64,000 nt of DNA from Anaeramoeba ignava (taxonomy: Eukaryota > Metamonada > Anaeramoebidae): positions 179,066 through 243,065 of the forward strand of contig JAPDFW010000099.1 of the NCBI GenBank assembly GCA_028826165.1. Direction: 5' to 3'. The position numbers and the translations under genes were made by a program. Positions 25,135 to 38,100 of this stretch are shown piece by piece. Below the pieces are notes generated by a model. The model had not been told where the DNA came from and did not search any database. It saw nothing but the letters and a program-made list of their open reading frames with translations. Positions within the stretch are counted from its first letter, which is position 1, and each line of letters starts with the position of its first letter.

Positions 25135-28100
25135 ATGATTGGAACTCCTTTTGAAGAAGAAAGTAATAAAAAATATACTTCAATTTGGAATCAAACTGTA
25201 AATAAATTTTTATTATTAAATTTTATTATTAAATTTTATTATTAAATTTTTTATTAAATTTTTTTTAGGCAAAAGATGAAAAAGGAAGAAGAAGATTTCA
25301 TGGTGCTTTTACTGGTGGTTTTTCTGCTGGTTATTTTAATACTGTTGGGAGTATTGAAGGTTTGTTTTTTTATTAAAATTGAATTTGAATTTGAATTTGA
25401 AATTGAAACTGAATTTGAAATTGAAATTTAAATTGAATTTAATTTGAAATTGAAATTGAAAATTATTTTAAATTGAAAATTATTTGAAAATGATGCTAAT
25501 TTTAAATTGAAAATGAAATTGAAGATAATTTTAAATTGAAGATTATTTTAAATTGAAGATAATTTTAAATTGATGATAATTTTAAATTGAAGATAATTTT
25601 AAACTGAAAATGATGTTAATTTTAAATTGAAAATGATGTTAATTTTAAATTGAAAATGATGTTAATTTTAAATTGAAAATGATGTTAATTTTAAATTGAA
25701 AATGATGTTAATTTTAAATTGAAGATTATTTTAAATTGAAGATATTTTTAAATTGAAGATAATTTTAAATCGAAGATAATTTTAAATCGAAGATTATTTT
25801 AAATTGAAGATTATTTTAAATTGAAGATTATTTTAAATTGAAGATAATTTTAAATTGATGATTATTTTAAATTGAAGATAAATTTAAATTGAAGATAATT
25901 TTAAATTGAAGATATTTTTAAATTGAAGATTATTTTAAATCGAAGATTATTTTAAATTGAAGATTATTTTAAATTGAAGATTATTTTAAATTGAAGATAA
26001 TTTTAAATTGATGATTATTTTAAATTGAAGATAATTTTAAATTGAAGATATTTTTAAATTGAAGATAATTTTAAATTGAAGATATTTTTAAATTGAAGAT
26101 AATTTTAAATTGAAGATAATTTTAAATTGAAAATAATTTTAATTTTAAATTGAAAATGATGTTAATTTTAAATTGAAGATTATTTTAAATTGAAGATAAT
26201 TTTAAATTGAAGATAATTTTAAATTGAAGATAATTTTAAATTGAAGATATTTTTAAATTGAAGATAATTTTAAATTGAAGATTATTTTAAATTGAAAATG
26301 ATGTTAATTTTAAATTGAAGATAATTTTAAATTGAAAATGATGTTAATTTTAAATTGAAAATGATGTTAATTTTAAATTGAAGATTATTTTAAATTGAAG
26401 ATAATTTTAAATTGAAGATAATTTTAAACTGAAATTGAAACTGATGTTAATTTTAAATTGAAGATAATTTTAATTTTAAATTGAAGATTATTTTAAATTG
26501 AAGATAATTTTAAACTGAAAATGATGTTAATTTTAAATTGAAGATTATTTTAAATTGAAGATTATTTTAAATTGAAGATAATTTTAAATTGAAGATAATT
26601 TTAAATTGATGATTATTTTAAATTGAAGATTATTTTAATTTTAAATTGAAAATAATTTTAAATTGAAGATAATTTTAAATTGAAAATGATGTTAATTTTA
26701 AATTGAAGATAATTTTAAATTGAAAATGATGTTAATTTTAAATTGAAGATAATTTTAAATTGAAAATGATGTTAATTTTAAATTGAAAATGATGTTAATT
26801 TTAAATTGAAAATGATGTTAATTTTAAATTGAAGATATTTTTAAATTGAAGATAATTTTAAATTGAAGATAATTTTAAATTGAAGATAATTTTAAATTGA
26901 AGATTATTTTAAATTAAAGATAATTTTAAATTGAAGATAATTTTAAATTGAAGATAATTTTAATCTGAAGATTATTTTAAATTGAAGATAATTTTAAATT
27001 GAAGATAATTTTAAATTGAAAATGATGTTAATTTTAAATTGAAGATTATTTTAAATTGAAGATAATTTTAAATTGAAGATAATTTTAAATTTAAATTGAA
27101 GATATTTCAAATTGATGTTTATTTTAAATTGAAAATGATGTTAATTATAAATTGATATTAAAATTAAAATTCAAATTAAAATTCAAATTAAAATTAAAAT
27201 TAAAATTAAAATTAAAATTAAAATTCAAATTAAAATTAAAATTAAAATTAAAATTAAAATTCAAACTAAAATTAAAATTAAAATTCAAATTAAAATTCAA
27301 ATTCAAATTCATTTATTAAATTAAAATTAATTTATTAAATTTAAATTCAAATTCAAATTTAAAGGATTTACACCAACTGAATTTGTATCCTCAAGATCTT
27401 CAAGAGCAAAATATACAAATGCACGACCAGAAGATTTTATGGATGGCGAAGATCTAAATGTAAAAATAAATTTAAATCCAAAAACAAAAACACCAACAAA
27501 ATTAACTGGAAAAAAACATACTTTTCTTAAATAAAAAGGATCAAGGAATGACAAGTCAATCACTTCAAACAAAATCAGAATACAACTTAATCCAAACATC
27601 AGAATCCAATCAAACAAATCAAAATCAAAACAGACAAATCTTGAACTCTCTTACTCCTGCAGAAAGCTCGATTGGATTTAAACTATTAAAACGAATACGC
27701 TTAAAACATGAATTTTCAACAGATAAAGAAAATTCAGATCAATCAAAAAAAATAATTTATGGACCAGCTAAGCCAAGTAATATCAAGCAAGAAACAGATA
27801 ATCAAACCAAGGATATTTATAGTGAAGAAAATACTGCAGTTGATTCACTTTCCTTGTTTCCTGAAACGAACCAAAACTCAACACAACCATTTAAATTCCA
27901 ACCAAAAAATGATTTTTTTGGAATTGGATTCGATCCTTTCAACAAAGCCCCAGAATTTCTAAGAACAAGCAAGAATTCCAAAACATCACACAAGATGTTC
28001 ATGGGAGCAACAAGATCAAACACGCGGGGATTTGGACTTGGCGCCCTTGAGGATGATGATGATGATGACATCTATGAAGACACTAATGAATATACTAACG

Positions 28101-30190
28101 TCATAAATTTCGACACAGATTTCCAAACTAAATCATCTAATGTTGTCGAGGAAAGAAATGTGAATGGAATGTCTGTCCAGGAAATCCAAAAAAACTCTGG
28201 AATTGGTTTGTTTTCTAAACAAATTAATCCGCTTACTGACATAAAATCTTTGCCAGGAATGGAAGAGTTTGTCCGAGCAAATGACACATCCATTCATGAT
28301 AAATACTATCCTCCTCCCGATATTCCCAAGCATTTTATCCCTCAACACCATTTTGAAGGCGAGGAAATTTTGGATCATTTCCAAAAAGAAAAACCAATTG
28401 ATTTGACAGCTAAAAAAAGAGCCAAAATTTTCCAAAATCAAAATCAAAATCAAAATCAAAATCAAAATCAAAATCAAAATCAAAATCAAAATCAAAATTT
28501 TACAAATAATAGCAATATACACAATGATAATAATCAATATGATGATCCTGATCAATATCTCACTTATAATAACAAACCTTTCATAAGTAATTTGGACAAG
28601 CAAAATCGATACGAAAAATTCCTTAGTCAAAAAAAATTATATGGAAATAATTTTGAGATGTATAACATTTATTCAGAGTCTGATGACATGAAAGAATTGG
28701 AGAAACGAAAAGAGTTTGAAGAGTTTGTTCAAACTTCCAAGATGTTTCGACCGATGTCAGAAGCAATTGCACTAAAATTTGTATCAAAAGGTGTTTTCTT
28801 GACATCTGAATTGGAACAACAAAAACAAAAACAACAAAAAGGAGAACAAAAAGGAGAACAAGATCAATCACTATCAAAAACAAATGCGGCAAAATATAAG
28901 ATGTTTGGGAGGCTTACAAGATCTGTGGAAGCCTGGAGTCCTTCTCGATTGCTTTGTAAACGATTCAACATTCCAGAACCTGTTGTTTCTTCTTTTGCAA
29001 ATAATATTCATCAAAAATCTCTTAAAAATAATAATTATAATAAGATTATGTCTTATATGCAAAATTCTAATTTGGAAAAAAAAGTTCCTAATTTGGTCCA
29101 AAATCAAAAAATTGATCCTCATTTGAATTCTGATAACGATTCTGTTTCTCTTCAATTTGAAAATGTTCAAAAACCTTCAATTAATTTATTTCGTGATATT
29201 TTTAATTCTGGAAAAAATGAAGATACAAATAATAATGAAGAAATTGAAGAAAAAACAATAGTTATATTTCCAGAAAAATCAAAAGACAATTTACAAAACA
29301 ATTTACAAAATAATTTACAAAACAATTTACAAAACAATTTACAAAATAATTTACAAAATAATTTACAAAATAATTTACAAAACAATTTACAAAACAATTT
29401 ACAAAACAATTTACAAAACAATTTACGAAACAATTTACAAAACAATTTAAATCAAAATCAAAATCCTTATTTATTTGTTCGTTCTAAAAAAAGATCAACA
29501 CAAAATCAAAATCAAAATTTAAATCAAAATCTATATTTAAATCAAAATTTAAATCAAAATCAAAATTTAAATCAAAATCAAAATCAAAATCAAAATCAAA
29601 ATCAAAATCAAAATTTAAATCAAAATCAAAATCAAAATCAAAATTCATTAGAACAATTTATGAATAAATTAACTGATTCAATAAATATTCACAATCAAAA
29701 TCATATTCAAAATAAAAATCCTTATTTATTTGTTCGTTCTAAAAAAAGATCAACACAAAATTTAAATCAAAATTTAAATCAAAATCTATATTTAAATCAA
29801 AATCAAATTCAAAATTTAAATCAAAATCAAAATCAAAATCTATATTTAAATCAAAATCAAAATCAAAATCAAAATCAATATAAAAATCAAAATCAAATTC
29901 AAATTCAAAATCAATATTTAAATCAAAATAGATTTAAAAATGTAAATCAAAATAAATTTAAAAATGTAAATCAAAATATAAATGAAAAAAATTTTTACAA
30001 TGATCAAAATAAATTTAAAAATGATCAAAATAAAAATTTAATTGAAGATCGTTATCATAATCATCATCATAATCATCATCACAAAAAAAACCAAGAAAAT
30101 TATAATTCAAAACATAAATATTCAAGAAAACATCATATTGAATTAAAATCAAAATCTAAAAAACAAGAAGAAAAAAGAAGACATAATTAA
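25135..30190 (+). CDS. GPATCH1: GPATCH1 homologue (G-patch domain containing protein 1)
   Basis: Splicing-associated nuclear protein; family members partner DEAH helicases in the spliceosome. Exons 25135-25197, 25269-25359, 27365-27459 and 27539-30190 encode 966 aa. The N-terminus matches the family block: GTPFEE, then [20 protein letters not shown], then [20 protein letters not shown] and [11 protein letters not shown]. Further conserved pieces are [24 protein letters not shown] and [13 protein letters not shown]. The G-patch itself is degenerate: SIGFKLLKR is present but the Gly-rich GWKEGQGVG half is absent. The C-terminal third has NNLQ and NQ repeats, and a duplicated [15 protein letters not shown] block (29462 and 29717). 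His-rich/basic tail. The first two introns are 71 bp and 2.0 kb. Confidence 0.85.
25360..27364. repeat. 2-kb intronic minisatellite in GPATCH1
   Basis: About 80 tandem copies of two interspersed units, TTTTAAATTGAAGATAA (17 bp) and TTTTAAATTGAAAATGATGTTAA-type (about 23 bp), fill most of the intron. They are followed by AAATTA/AAATTC hexamers at 27150-27310. The unit is unlike the hexamers in neighbouring introns. Confidence 0.88.
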
Positions 30191-30948
30191 AAAAAAAAAA
30201 GCAAAAAAAAAAAAATCAAAAAAAAAAAATTTGATTAAAAAAAATATAAATTAAATTATCCTTTAAAAATAAGAATTTTCCTCTTTTTTTTGTTTAAAAA
30301 AAAAAATTTCAAATAAATAAAAAGAATCTTTTTAAATTAAAATTTTAATTTAAATTTCAATTTAAATTTCAATTAAAAAGGGGTAAAAATCAAAATAAAG
30401 AATTTTTTTTTCATTTTCTTAATTTTTATTTTAAATTGTTGTTTTTTAAATTAATAAAGAAAATAAATTAGAATTAAGTTTTTTTATTTAAGAATTTTAA
30501 TTAAAAATTAAACTTGATCAAATTATCAAAAATTAAAAAAAAAAAAAAAAAATTTTAATTAAAAAAAAAAATAATAAATAAAATAATTAAAAGAAAATTT
30601 TTGATAGAGTGAAAAAAATATCAAAAAGAAAAAAAACACAAAATAAAAAAATTATTATAAATTAAACGGAAAAAAGAAGATTAGTTTATTTAAAAAGACA
30701 AAATAAATAAAATCAAATAAAAATTAAAGCAAATCAAATAGAAAAAAAAGTGAAAGAAAAAAAAATTTTTTTTGTTTTTTTTTTATTTTAATTATTTTTT
30801 ATCTTTTTTTTTTTATCATTTTTCTTTTCTTTTTTTATTTTTTTTTTGTTTATTTTTTTCTTTCTTTTTGTTTAAAAAAAAAAATAATAATAACAAAATC
30901 CAATAAGAACATAATTTTCTTTTTTTTTATACAAAAAAAAATCATTTG
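30191..30948. other. Intergenic, A- and T-homopolymer rich
   Basis: Between GPATCH1 and the next gene. Homopolymer A and T runs and low-complexity AT; a TTTTTTATCATTTTTCTTTT stretch lies near 30805-30840. No ORF, tRNA-like or structured element recognised. Confidence 0.4.
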
Positions 30949-32567
30949 ATGAATCCTCCTTTTCAACAAAATGTATTTATTTTCTTCTCTTTTCTTTTAT
31001 TATTATTATTGTTATTAAATTTAAAAATTAAATTAAAAATTTATACTTAATTTTTTTAATTTATTTTTGCTTTCATTTTTTCAATTCGAATTTACTTTTC
31101 ATTTATTAAAAAAAAAAAAAAAATATATCAATTAAAATTAATAAGATTAATTTAAATCAAAAATAAAAATTAAAATAAAAAAAAATATCAATTCAATTTT
31201 AATTAATTTTTAAATTCATTTTGTCAACAAAATTAAAAAAAAATTTTTAATTAATTAATTAAAAAAAATTTTTTTTTTCTTTAATTAAAATCTAAACCCT
31301 AAAAATTAATATTATTAAAATAAGAGTAGATTCCAAATTATTCCAATTTTTAAATTAATATTTATTAATTTAATTATTATTTTTTTTTTATTGTTTTTCT
31401 ATTCGATCTTTATTTAAAAAATTAATTAACAAATAAAAATTTAATTAAAAATTTAAATAAAAATTAAAAAATGGCAAAAAGAAATAAAAGAGAAATAAAA
31501 TAAAGTATTGTTAATTGGAATTAAATAATGTCAACATAATTGAATTTAAAATTGAATTTAAAAATAAAAATTAAAATTAAAATTGGAATTTAATTTAAAA
31601 TTTAAATTGAAATTTATAATAAAAAATTGAATTAACAAAATTCTTCTTTTTTTTTTAATAAAATTAGATCCCCTTTATTGATCAAGATCAAAATATTGAA
31701 TATACAGAACCATCATTTATAGAAGAAGCATTAATGGAGCAAGCATTCGCCGAACAAACATTTGCAGAGCAAGGGTTTAATGGGCCTGTATATAATGATT
31801 CATTATTTGAAAATCCAACAAAACTTGAATCTGCAGTTCAACAAGTTCAACAAATAATAGTGAATATGATTGAAAAATGTGATAGAAAAATTAATCTTCA
31901 CAAAAGGTTTCACAAAAACTCTCCACAAACGAATAGCAAATCAAATGAGTTAAATTCAAATCAAAATCAAAATCAAAATCAAAATCAAAATCAAAATCAA
32001 AATCAAAATCAAAATCAAAATCAAAATCAATTTCCAAATCAATTTCCAAATCAATTTCCAAATCAATTTCAAAATCAATTTCCAAATCAATTTCCAAATC
32101 AATTTCCAAATCAATTTCCAAATCAATTTCCAAATCAATTTTCAAATCAATTTCCAAATCAATTTAAAATACAAAATTCAATTCAAAATCAAATTAAAGA
32201 ATTGAATCAAAAATCAATTCAAGAAATGCATTTAGAACAAAATCGCAAAATTATCCAAAAAAACCGACAAACGATCATTAATTTATGTAATTTTGAAAAA
32301 AAAAGATTTTATGATATCGATAATTTAGTTCATGAAATAAGAAACTCAGTTACAAATTTAGAAATGCAAATGAAATTTTTAAAATCTCAACTTCCTCAAT
32401 ATCAAAACCAAAACTCAAATCAAAAACAGAAACAAAAACAAATTTCATTTGGAAATCAATATCAATATCCAAATCAATATCAAAATCAATATCAAAATCA
32501 ATTTCAAAATCAATATCCAAATCAATTTCAAAATCAATATCAAAATCAATATCAAAACTTCTTTTAA
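30949..32567 (+). CDS. Unrecognised NQ-rich coiled-coil protein
   Basis: Exon 1 (30949-30972, MNPPFQQN then GTATTT) and exon 2 (31668-32567, preceded by AAATTAG) join at phase 0 and give 307 aa. The region before the repeats contains a tandem EQAFAEQTFAEQGF and a helical segment (KLESAVQQVQQIIVNMIEKC). Next is an NQ run and a QFPN repeat of about a dozen units, then a second helical segment (RKIIQKNRQTIINLCNFEKK; NSVTNLEMQMKFLKSQL), and finally a YQNQ/FQNQ tail. Two helical segments around a Q-rich linker are seen in small Mediator-type subunits, but I recognise no signature and assign no function. The first exon is inferred from phase and donor only. Confidence 0.55.
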
Positions 32568-33200
32568 TTTCAAGTTCAAAAATTTAAGTCAAAATTCTTT
32601 CCAAAATTTCCTTATCAAATTTAATTCTAATTTTGACTAGTTTTTTTGTTTTTTTTTTTTTAAATTGTTGTTGTTCTTCTTCTTCTTATTTTTTGTTCTT
32701 TTTCTTTTTCTTTTTCTTGTTGTTTTTTTTTGAAAAAAAAATTCAAACAAAAATTAAGTTTCTTTTTTCTTTTTTATTTTTGATCTTTTTTAAAACAAAA
32801 CAAAACAAAAAAACAAAATAAACAAAATATACTCTTTTTAATTTTAATTTTATATTTTGTATTTTATTATATTTTATTTTATAAAATTGCTTTCAAAAAA
32901 AAAATGGACACGTTTCAAAATAAAATTTTTTTCTTTTTAATTCATTTTTAAAAGTAATTTTATTATTTTATTTTCTTTTCTTTTCTTTTTGTTATTTATT
33001 TTTTCAAATTTAATCATAGAAATCTTTCTAAAATTCCAATTAAAGTAAAAAAGATCAAAAAGGTGGATTTTTGGAAACAAAAAATTTAATAAACAAAAAA
33101 AAAATGGTAAAAAATTTGAGAATGAGTTTTAAAAGTTAATTATTAAAGTTCAATTTTTATTAAATACTATTTAATATTTAAATTTTTTATTTAAAAAAAA
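32568..33200. other. Intergenic, T-rich
   Basis: Downstream of the NQ-rich gene. T-rich stretches with TTC runs and poly-A; an open frame of Phe/Leu here is compositional. Nothing gene-like seen. Confidence 0.35.
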
Positions 33201-33224
33201 AATTGAATAAATGAAAAAATAAAT

Positions 33225-34960
33225 AAAAAATTTTCCTTTCATCAAAAAAATTTAAATAAGAAATTAATAATAAATTTATTTATAAATAGTTAGATCTTTC
33301 TTTATTATTATTTACTTATTAAATATTATTAAATTATTAATAAATTATTATTAAATTATTATTAAATTTTGGATAAATTAAATAAAAAAATAAATAAAAA
33401 TTTTCCTTTCATCAAATAAATTTAAATAAAAATAAATAATAAATTTATTTATAAATAGTTAGATCTTTTTATTATTAAATATTATTATTAATTTATTATT
33501 AATAAATTATTATTAAATTATTATTAAATTATTATTAAATTTTAGATAAAAAAAATAAATAAAAATTTTCCTTTCATCAAATAAATTTAAATAAAAATTA
33601 ATAATAAATTTATTTATAAATAGTTAGATCTTTTTTTATTATTAAATATTATTATTAATTTATTATTAATAAATTATTATTAAATTTTGGATAAATTAAA
33701 AAGAAATAAACAATTTTCCTTTCATCAAAAAATTTAAATAAAAATAAATAATAAATTAATTTATAAATAATTAGATCTTTTTTTATTATTAAGTATTATT
33801 ATTATTAAATTATTATTAAATCATTATTAAATTATTATTAAATTTTGGATAAATATAAAAAAATAGATAAATAAATTTTCCTTTCATCAAATAAATTTAA
33901 ATAAAAATAAATAATAAATTTATTTATAAATAATTAGATCTTTTTATTATTATTATTTACTTATTAAATTATTAATAAATTATTAATAAATTATTATTAA
34001 ATTTTGGATAAATATAAAAAAAGAAATAAACAAATTTTCCTTTCATCAAAAATTTAAATAAGAAATTAATAATAAATTTATTTATAAATAGTTAGATCTT
34101 TTTATTATTATTTACTTAATAAATTATTATTAAATTATTAATAAATTATTAATAAATATTAGATAAATAAAAAGAATAAATAAACAAATTTTCCTTTCAT
34201 CAAATAAATTTAAATAAGAAATTAATAATAAATTAATTTATAAATAGTTAGATCTTTTTTTATTATTATTATTATTAAATTATTATTAAATTATTAATAA
34301 ATTATTATTAAATTTTTGGATAAATATAAAAAAAATAGATAAATAAATTTTCCTTTCATCAAATAAATTTAAATAAGAAATAAATAATAAATTTATTTAT
34401 AAATAGCTAGATCTTTTTTTTATTATTATTATTTACTTATTAAATTATTAATAAATTATTAATAAATTATTATTAAATTTTTAGATAAATATAGAAATAA
34501 ATAAAAAATTTTCCTTTCATCAAATAAATTTAAATAAGAAATTAATAATAAATTTATTTATAAATAATTAGATCTTTTTATTATTAAATATTATTATTTA
34601 CTTATTAATTTATTATTAAATTATTATTAAATTTTAGATAAATAAAAAAAATAAATAAAAAATTTTCCTTTCATCAAAATAAATTTAAATAAGAAATTAA
34701 TAATAAATTTATTTATAAATAGTTAGATCTTTTTTTATTATTAAATATTATTATTAAATTATTAATAAATTATTATTAAATTATTATTAAATTTTGGATA
34801 AATATAAAAAGAATAAACAAAAAAATTTTCCTTTCATCAAATAAATTTAAATAAGAAATAAATAATAAATTAATTTATAAATAATTAGATCTTTTTTTAT
34901 TATTAAGTATTATTATTTACTTATTAAATTATTATTAAATCCTTTTTAGATTATGATTAA
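33225..34960. repeat. 11-copy satellite, period about 160 bp
   Basis: The marker TTTTCCTTTCATCAAA recurs with its CCTTTCATCA at 33235, 33405, 33570, 33718, 33880, 34039, 34193, 34352, 34513, 34667 and 34830; spacings run 148-170 bp, mean about 160. Each unit has a conserved half (CCTTTCATCA ... TTTATAAATAGTTAGATCTT) and a variable half of TTATTAAA-type triplet runs. No ORF. It lies in the largest gene-free stretch of the window. Confidence 0.93.
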
Positions 34961-35118
34961 ATTTTTTGGAAATTTTGGATGAATAATCAAAAAAAAAAAA
35001 AAAAAAAGAAGAAAAAATTTTTTTCATTTTTTTTCCCTTTTTTTTTTCATTTTTTTTCTTATTATTTTTTATTTAAAAAAAGGAAATTATTTTACATTTA
35101 AAAATAAACTTAGTTTTT
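34961..35118. promoter_or_regulatory. Upstream region of IQ-RhoGEF-kelch gene
   Basis: Poly-A run near 34990 followed by T-rich tracts containing two CATTTTTTT stretches, then AT-rich DNA to the ATG at 35119. Resembles the upstream tracts of other genes in the window. Confidence 0.3.
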
Positions 35119-38100
35119 ATGTCAATTACTAATAAAGAAATAGAAGACGATTTTATAATTGAAATTTCAAGTGAAGATGAAATAAAATCAGATGATTTTA
35201 TTGCAGAAAATTCATCAAGTCCAGAAGCAATTTCAAATCCATTTTTATCACAAAATGAACAATTTTTAGCTTCAATTAAAATTCAAAAAATTTGTAGAGG
35301 ATTTTTAATTAGAAAAAGATTTCATCGTAAATTTCAATTTTAATTTTAATTTTAATTTTAATATTAATTTTATAAATGAATATTAATTTTAATTTTAATT
35401 TTAATTTTAATTTTAATTTTAATATTAATTTTATAAATGAATTTAATTTTAATATTAATTTTAATTTTAATTTTAATTTTAATTTTAATTTTAATTTTAA
35501 TTTTAATATTAATTTTAATTTTAATTTTAATTTTAATTTTAATTTTAATTTTAATTTTAATTTTAATTTTAATTTTAATTTTAATATTAATTTTATAAAT
35601 GAATTTAATTTTAATTTTAATTTTAATTTTTAATTTTAATTTTTAATTTTAATTTTAAATTTTAATTTTAAAAAAAAAGATAAATTGCAAATGAGATTAA
35701 CAAGAAAACAACATATCGAGGAATTAATAGCAACAGAAGGAACATATGTCAATCAATTATATATTCTAATATCAAATTATTTAAATCCAATCAGAAAACA
35801 ACGAATTTTAACACCGAAAAAAATAACTCAAGTTTTTTCAAATATTGAAGATATATTTGATTTAAATTCTGAATTTTTAAATCAATTATTACTCAGACAA
35901 TCAACAGGAAAAAACTCAATTTATGGAGATATTTTCAAACAATTTATTCCAAAATTTATTCTTTATTCAGATTATATTAACAATTATAATATTGCACTTG
36001 AAACTATTTCAAACGAAATGGAAAATCCATTTTTTGTTCATTTTCTTGAAGAATCAAAATTATCAGAAATTTCATTTAATTTTTATTCTTTATTAATTTC
36101 TCCTGTTCAAAGAATTCCTCGTTATATTCTCCTTTTTCAATCTATTATTGAAAATACTGATATTGATAATCCTGACCATAATAATTTACTTTATGCTTTG
36201 AATAAATCAAAACAAGTTGCTTATGAACTTAATAGGAAAAAATTTGAATCTGAAAATTATTATAAAATACTTGCTCTTCATAATAAATTTCAAAATCTTT
36301 ATGGATTTGTATATTTAAAATTAAAATTCAAATCAAAATTTAAAATCAAATCAAAATTAAAATTTAAATTAAAATCAAAATTAAAATTCAAATCAAAATT
36401 AAAATTCAATTAAAATTAAAATTAAAATTAAAATTAAAATTAAAATTAAAATTAAAATTCAAATTTAAATTAAAATTAAAATTCAAATCAAATTAAAATT
36501 AAAATTAAAATTAAAATTAAAATTAAAATTAAAATCAAAATTAAAATTTAAATTAAAATCAAAATTCAATTCGAAATTAAAAATTAGAATTTATTAAAAA
36601 ATGGAAGATTAATGATTAAACAAGGTACAATGTTTGTGATGATACCACAACAAGTTCCAATGATGATGGAAGTATTTCTTTTTAATGATATTATGTTATT
36701 TGCAACAGAAAATAAAGATCATACACTTAATAAACAAACAATACTTGATGTTCATACATTAAAAATTAAAACTGTTCCAAAACAAAATCCAAAGAAATTT
36801 ATTCTTATTTCAAAAGATCTATCAATAACTCTTCTAACAAATACAACCAAACTTCAATCTGAATGGGTTAGAACTATTGAAAGTGCAATTGAAAGAACTT
36901 TTGAAAGCAAAAAAATTTCTATTGGTTTGTTTTGCTTTTTTAAATTTTAAATTCAAATGAAAATGAAAATGAAAATGAAAATGAAAATCAAAATGAAAAT
37001 TTAATTTCAAATGAAAATGAAAATGAAAATTTAAAATTTAAATCAAATGAAAATGAAAATTTAATTTCAAATGAAAATGAAAATGAAAATTTAAAATCAA
37101 AATCAAAATCAAAATCAAAATCAAAATCAAAATCAAAATCAAAATCAAAATCAAAATCTAAATCAAAATTAAATTAATTTAAATCAAAATTTAATAATTT
37201 GCAGGTGTTGTAAAATGGGAACATCTTCAACCAATAAAAAATCCACCACCTCCTATTCATTCTCATCAAGCTTGTCGATATAAAAAATATATTTATATAT
37301 TTGGAGGTGAAACTGAAGAAAATATTAAATTAAATTCTTTATATAGATTAAATTTGAGTAAATACAGTTTTGATTATAATTATCATTGAAAAATGAAATT
37401 TAAATTCAATTTTAATTCCAAAATCAATTTATTTTATAATTCAAAAAACAAAAAAGAAACACGAGAATGGGAAATTGTAAATCAAAAAGGTCAAATTCCT
37501 TTACCAAGATCTTCACATACAATGATTAGAATTGAAAAATCATTTTTTGTTTTTGGAGGTTTAGGAATTGAAAATGCTTATAATGATCTTTATCTTCTTA
37601 ATCTTCGTAAAAATTTAAATGAAGATTTAATTTAAAATTTAAAATCAAATTTAAAATTTAAAATTTATTTATAAAATTTAAATAGAAAATTTAACTTGGC
37701 AAAAAATAGAAGATTTTACAGGAATAGTTCCACAAGCAAGATATGGTCATTCAGCAACTTTAGCATTACGAAAAATATGGATTTTTGGAGGAAGATTAAA
37801 TAATGGAGATTTTTTAAATGATCTTCATTATTTTGACACTGAAAATTGGAATTGGATAGAAATTCAAATTCAACCTGATGAATTAATTCCAAATCCAAGA
37901 GCTTTTCATACTATGAATTATATTAATTCACAAATTCTAGTTTTTGGTGGAAATTTATTTGCGAAAAATTATAATGATATTTGGGTTTATGATGAAAGTA
38001 TATATTGATTAATATATTTTATTTTTTAAGATTGAATTAATTTATCTAAAATCAACATCAAAAATTCAAAAAATCCAAAAAATTAAAAAATCCAAAAAAC

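Noticed and set aside
33225-34960. CRISPR-like array
   Set aside because: Eukaryotic context, unit of about 160 bp, and the variable half is low-complexity AT, not unique spacers.
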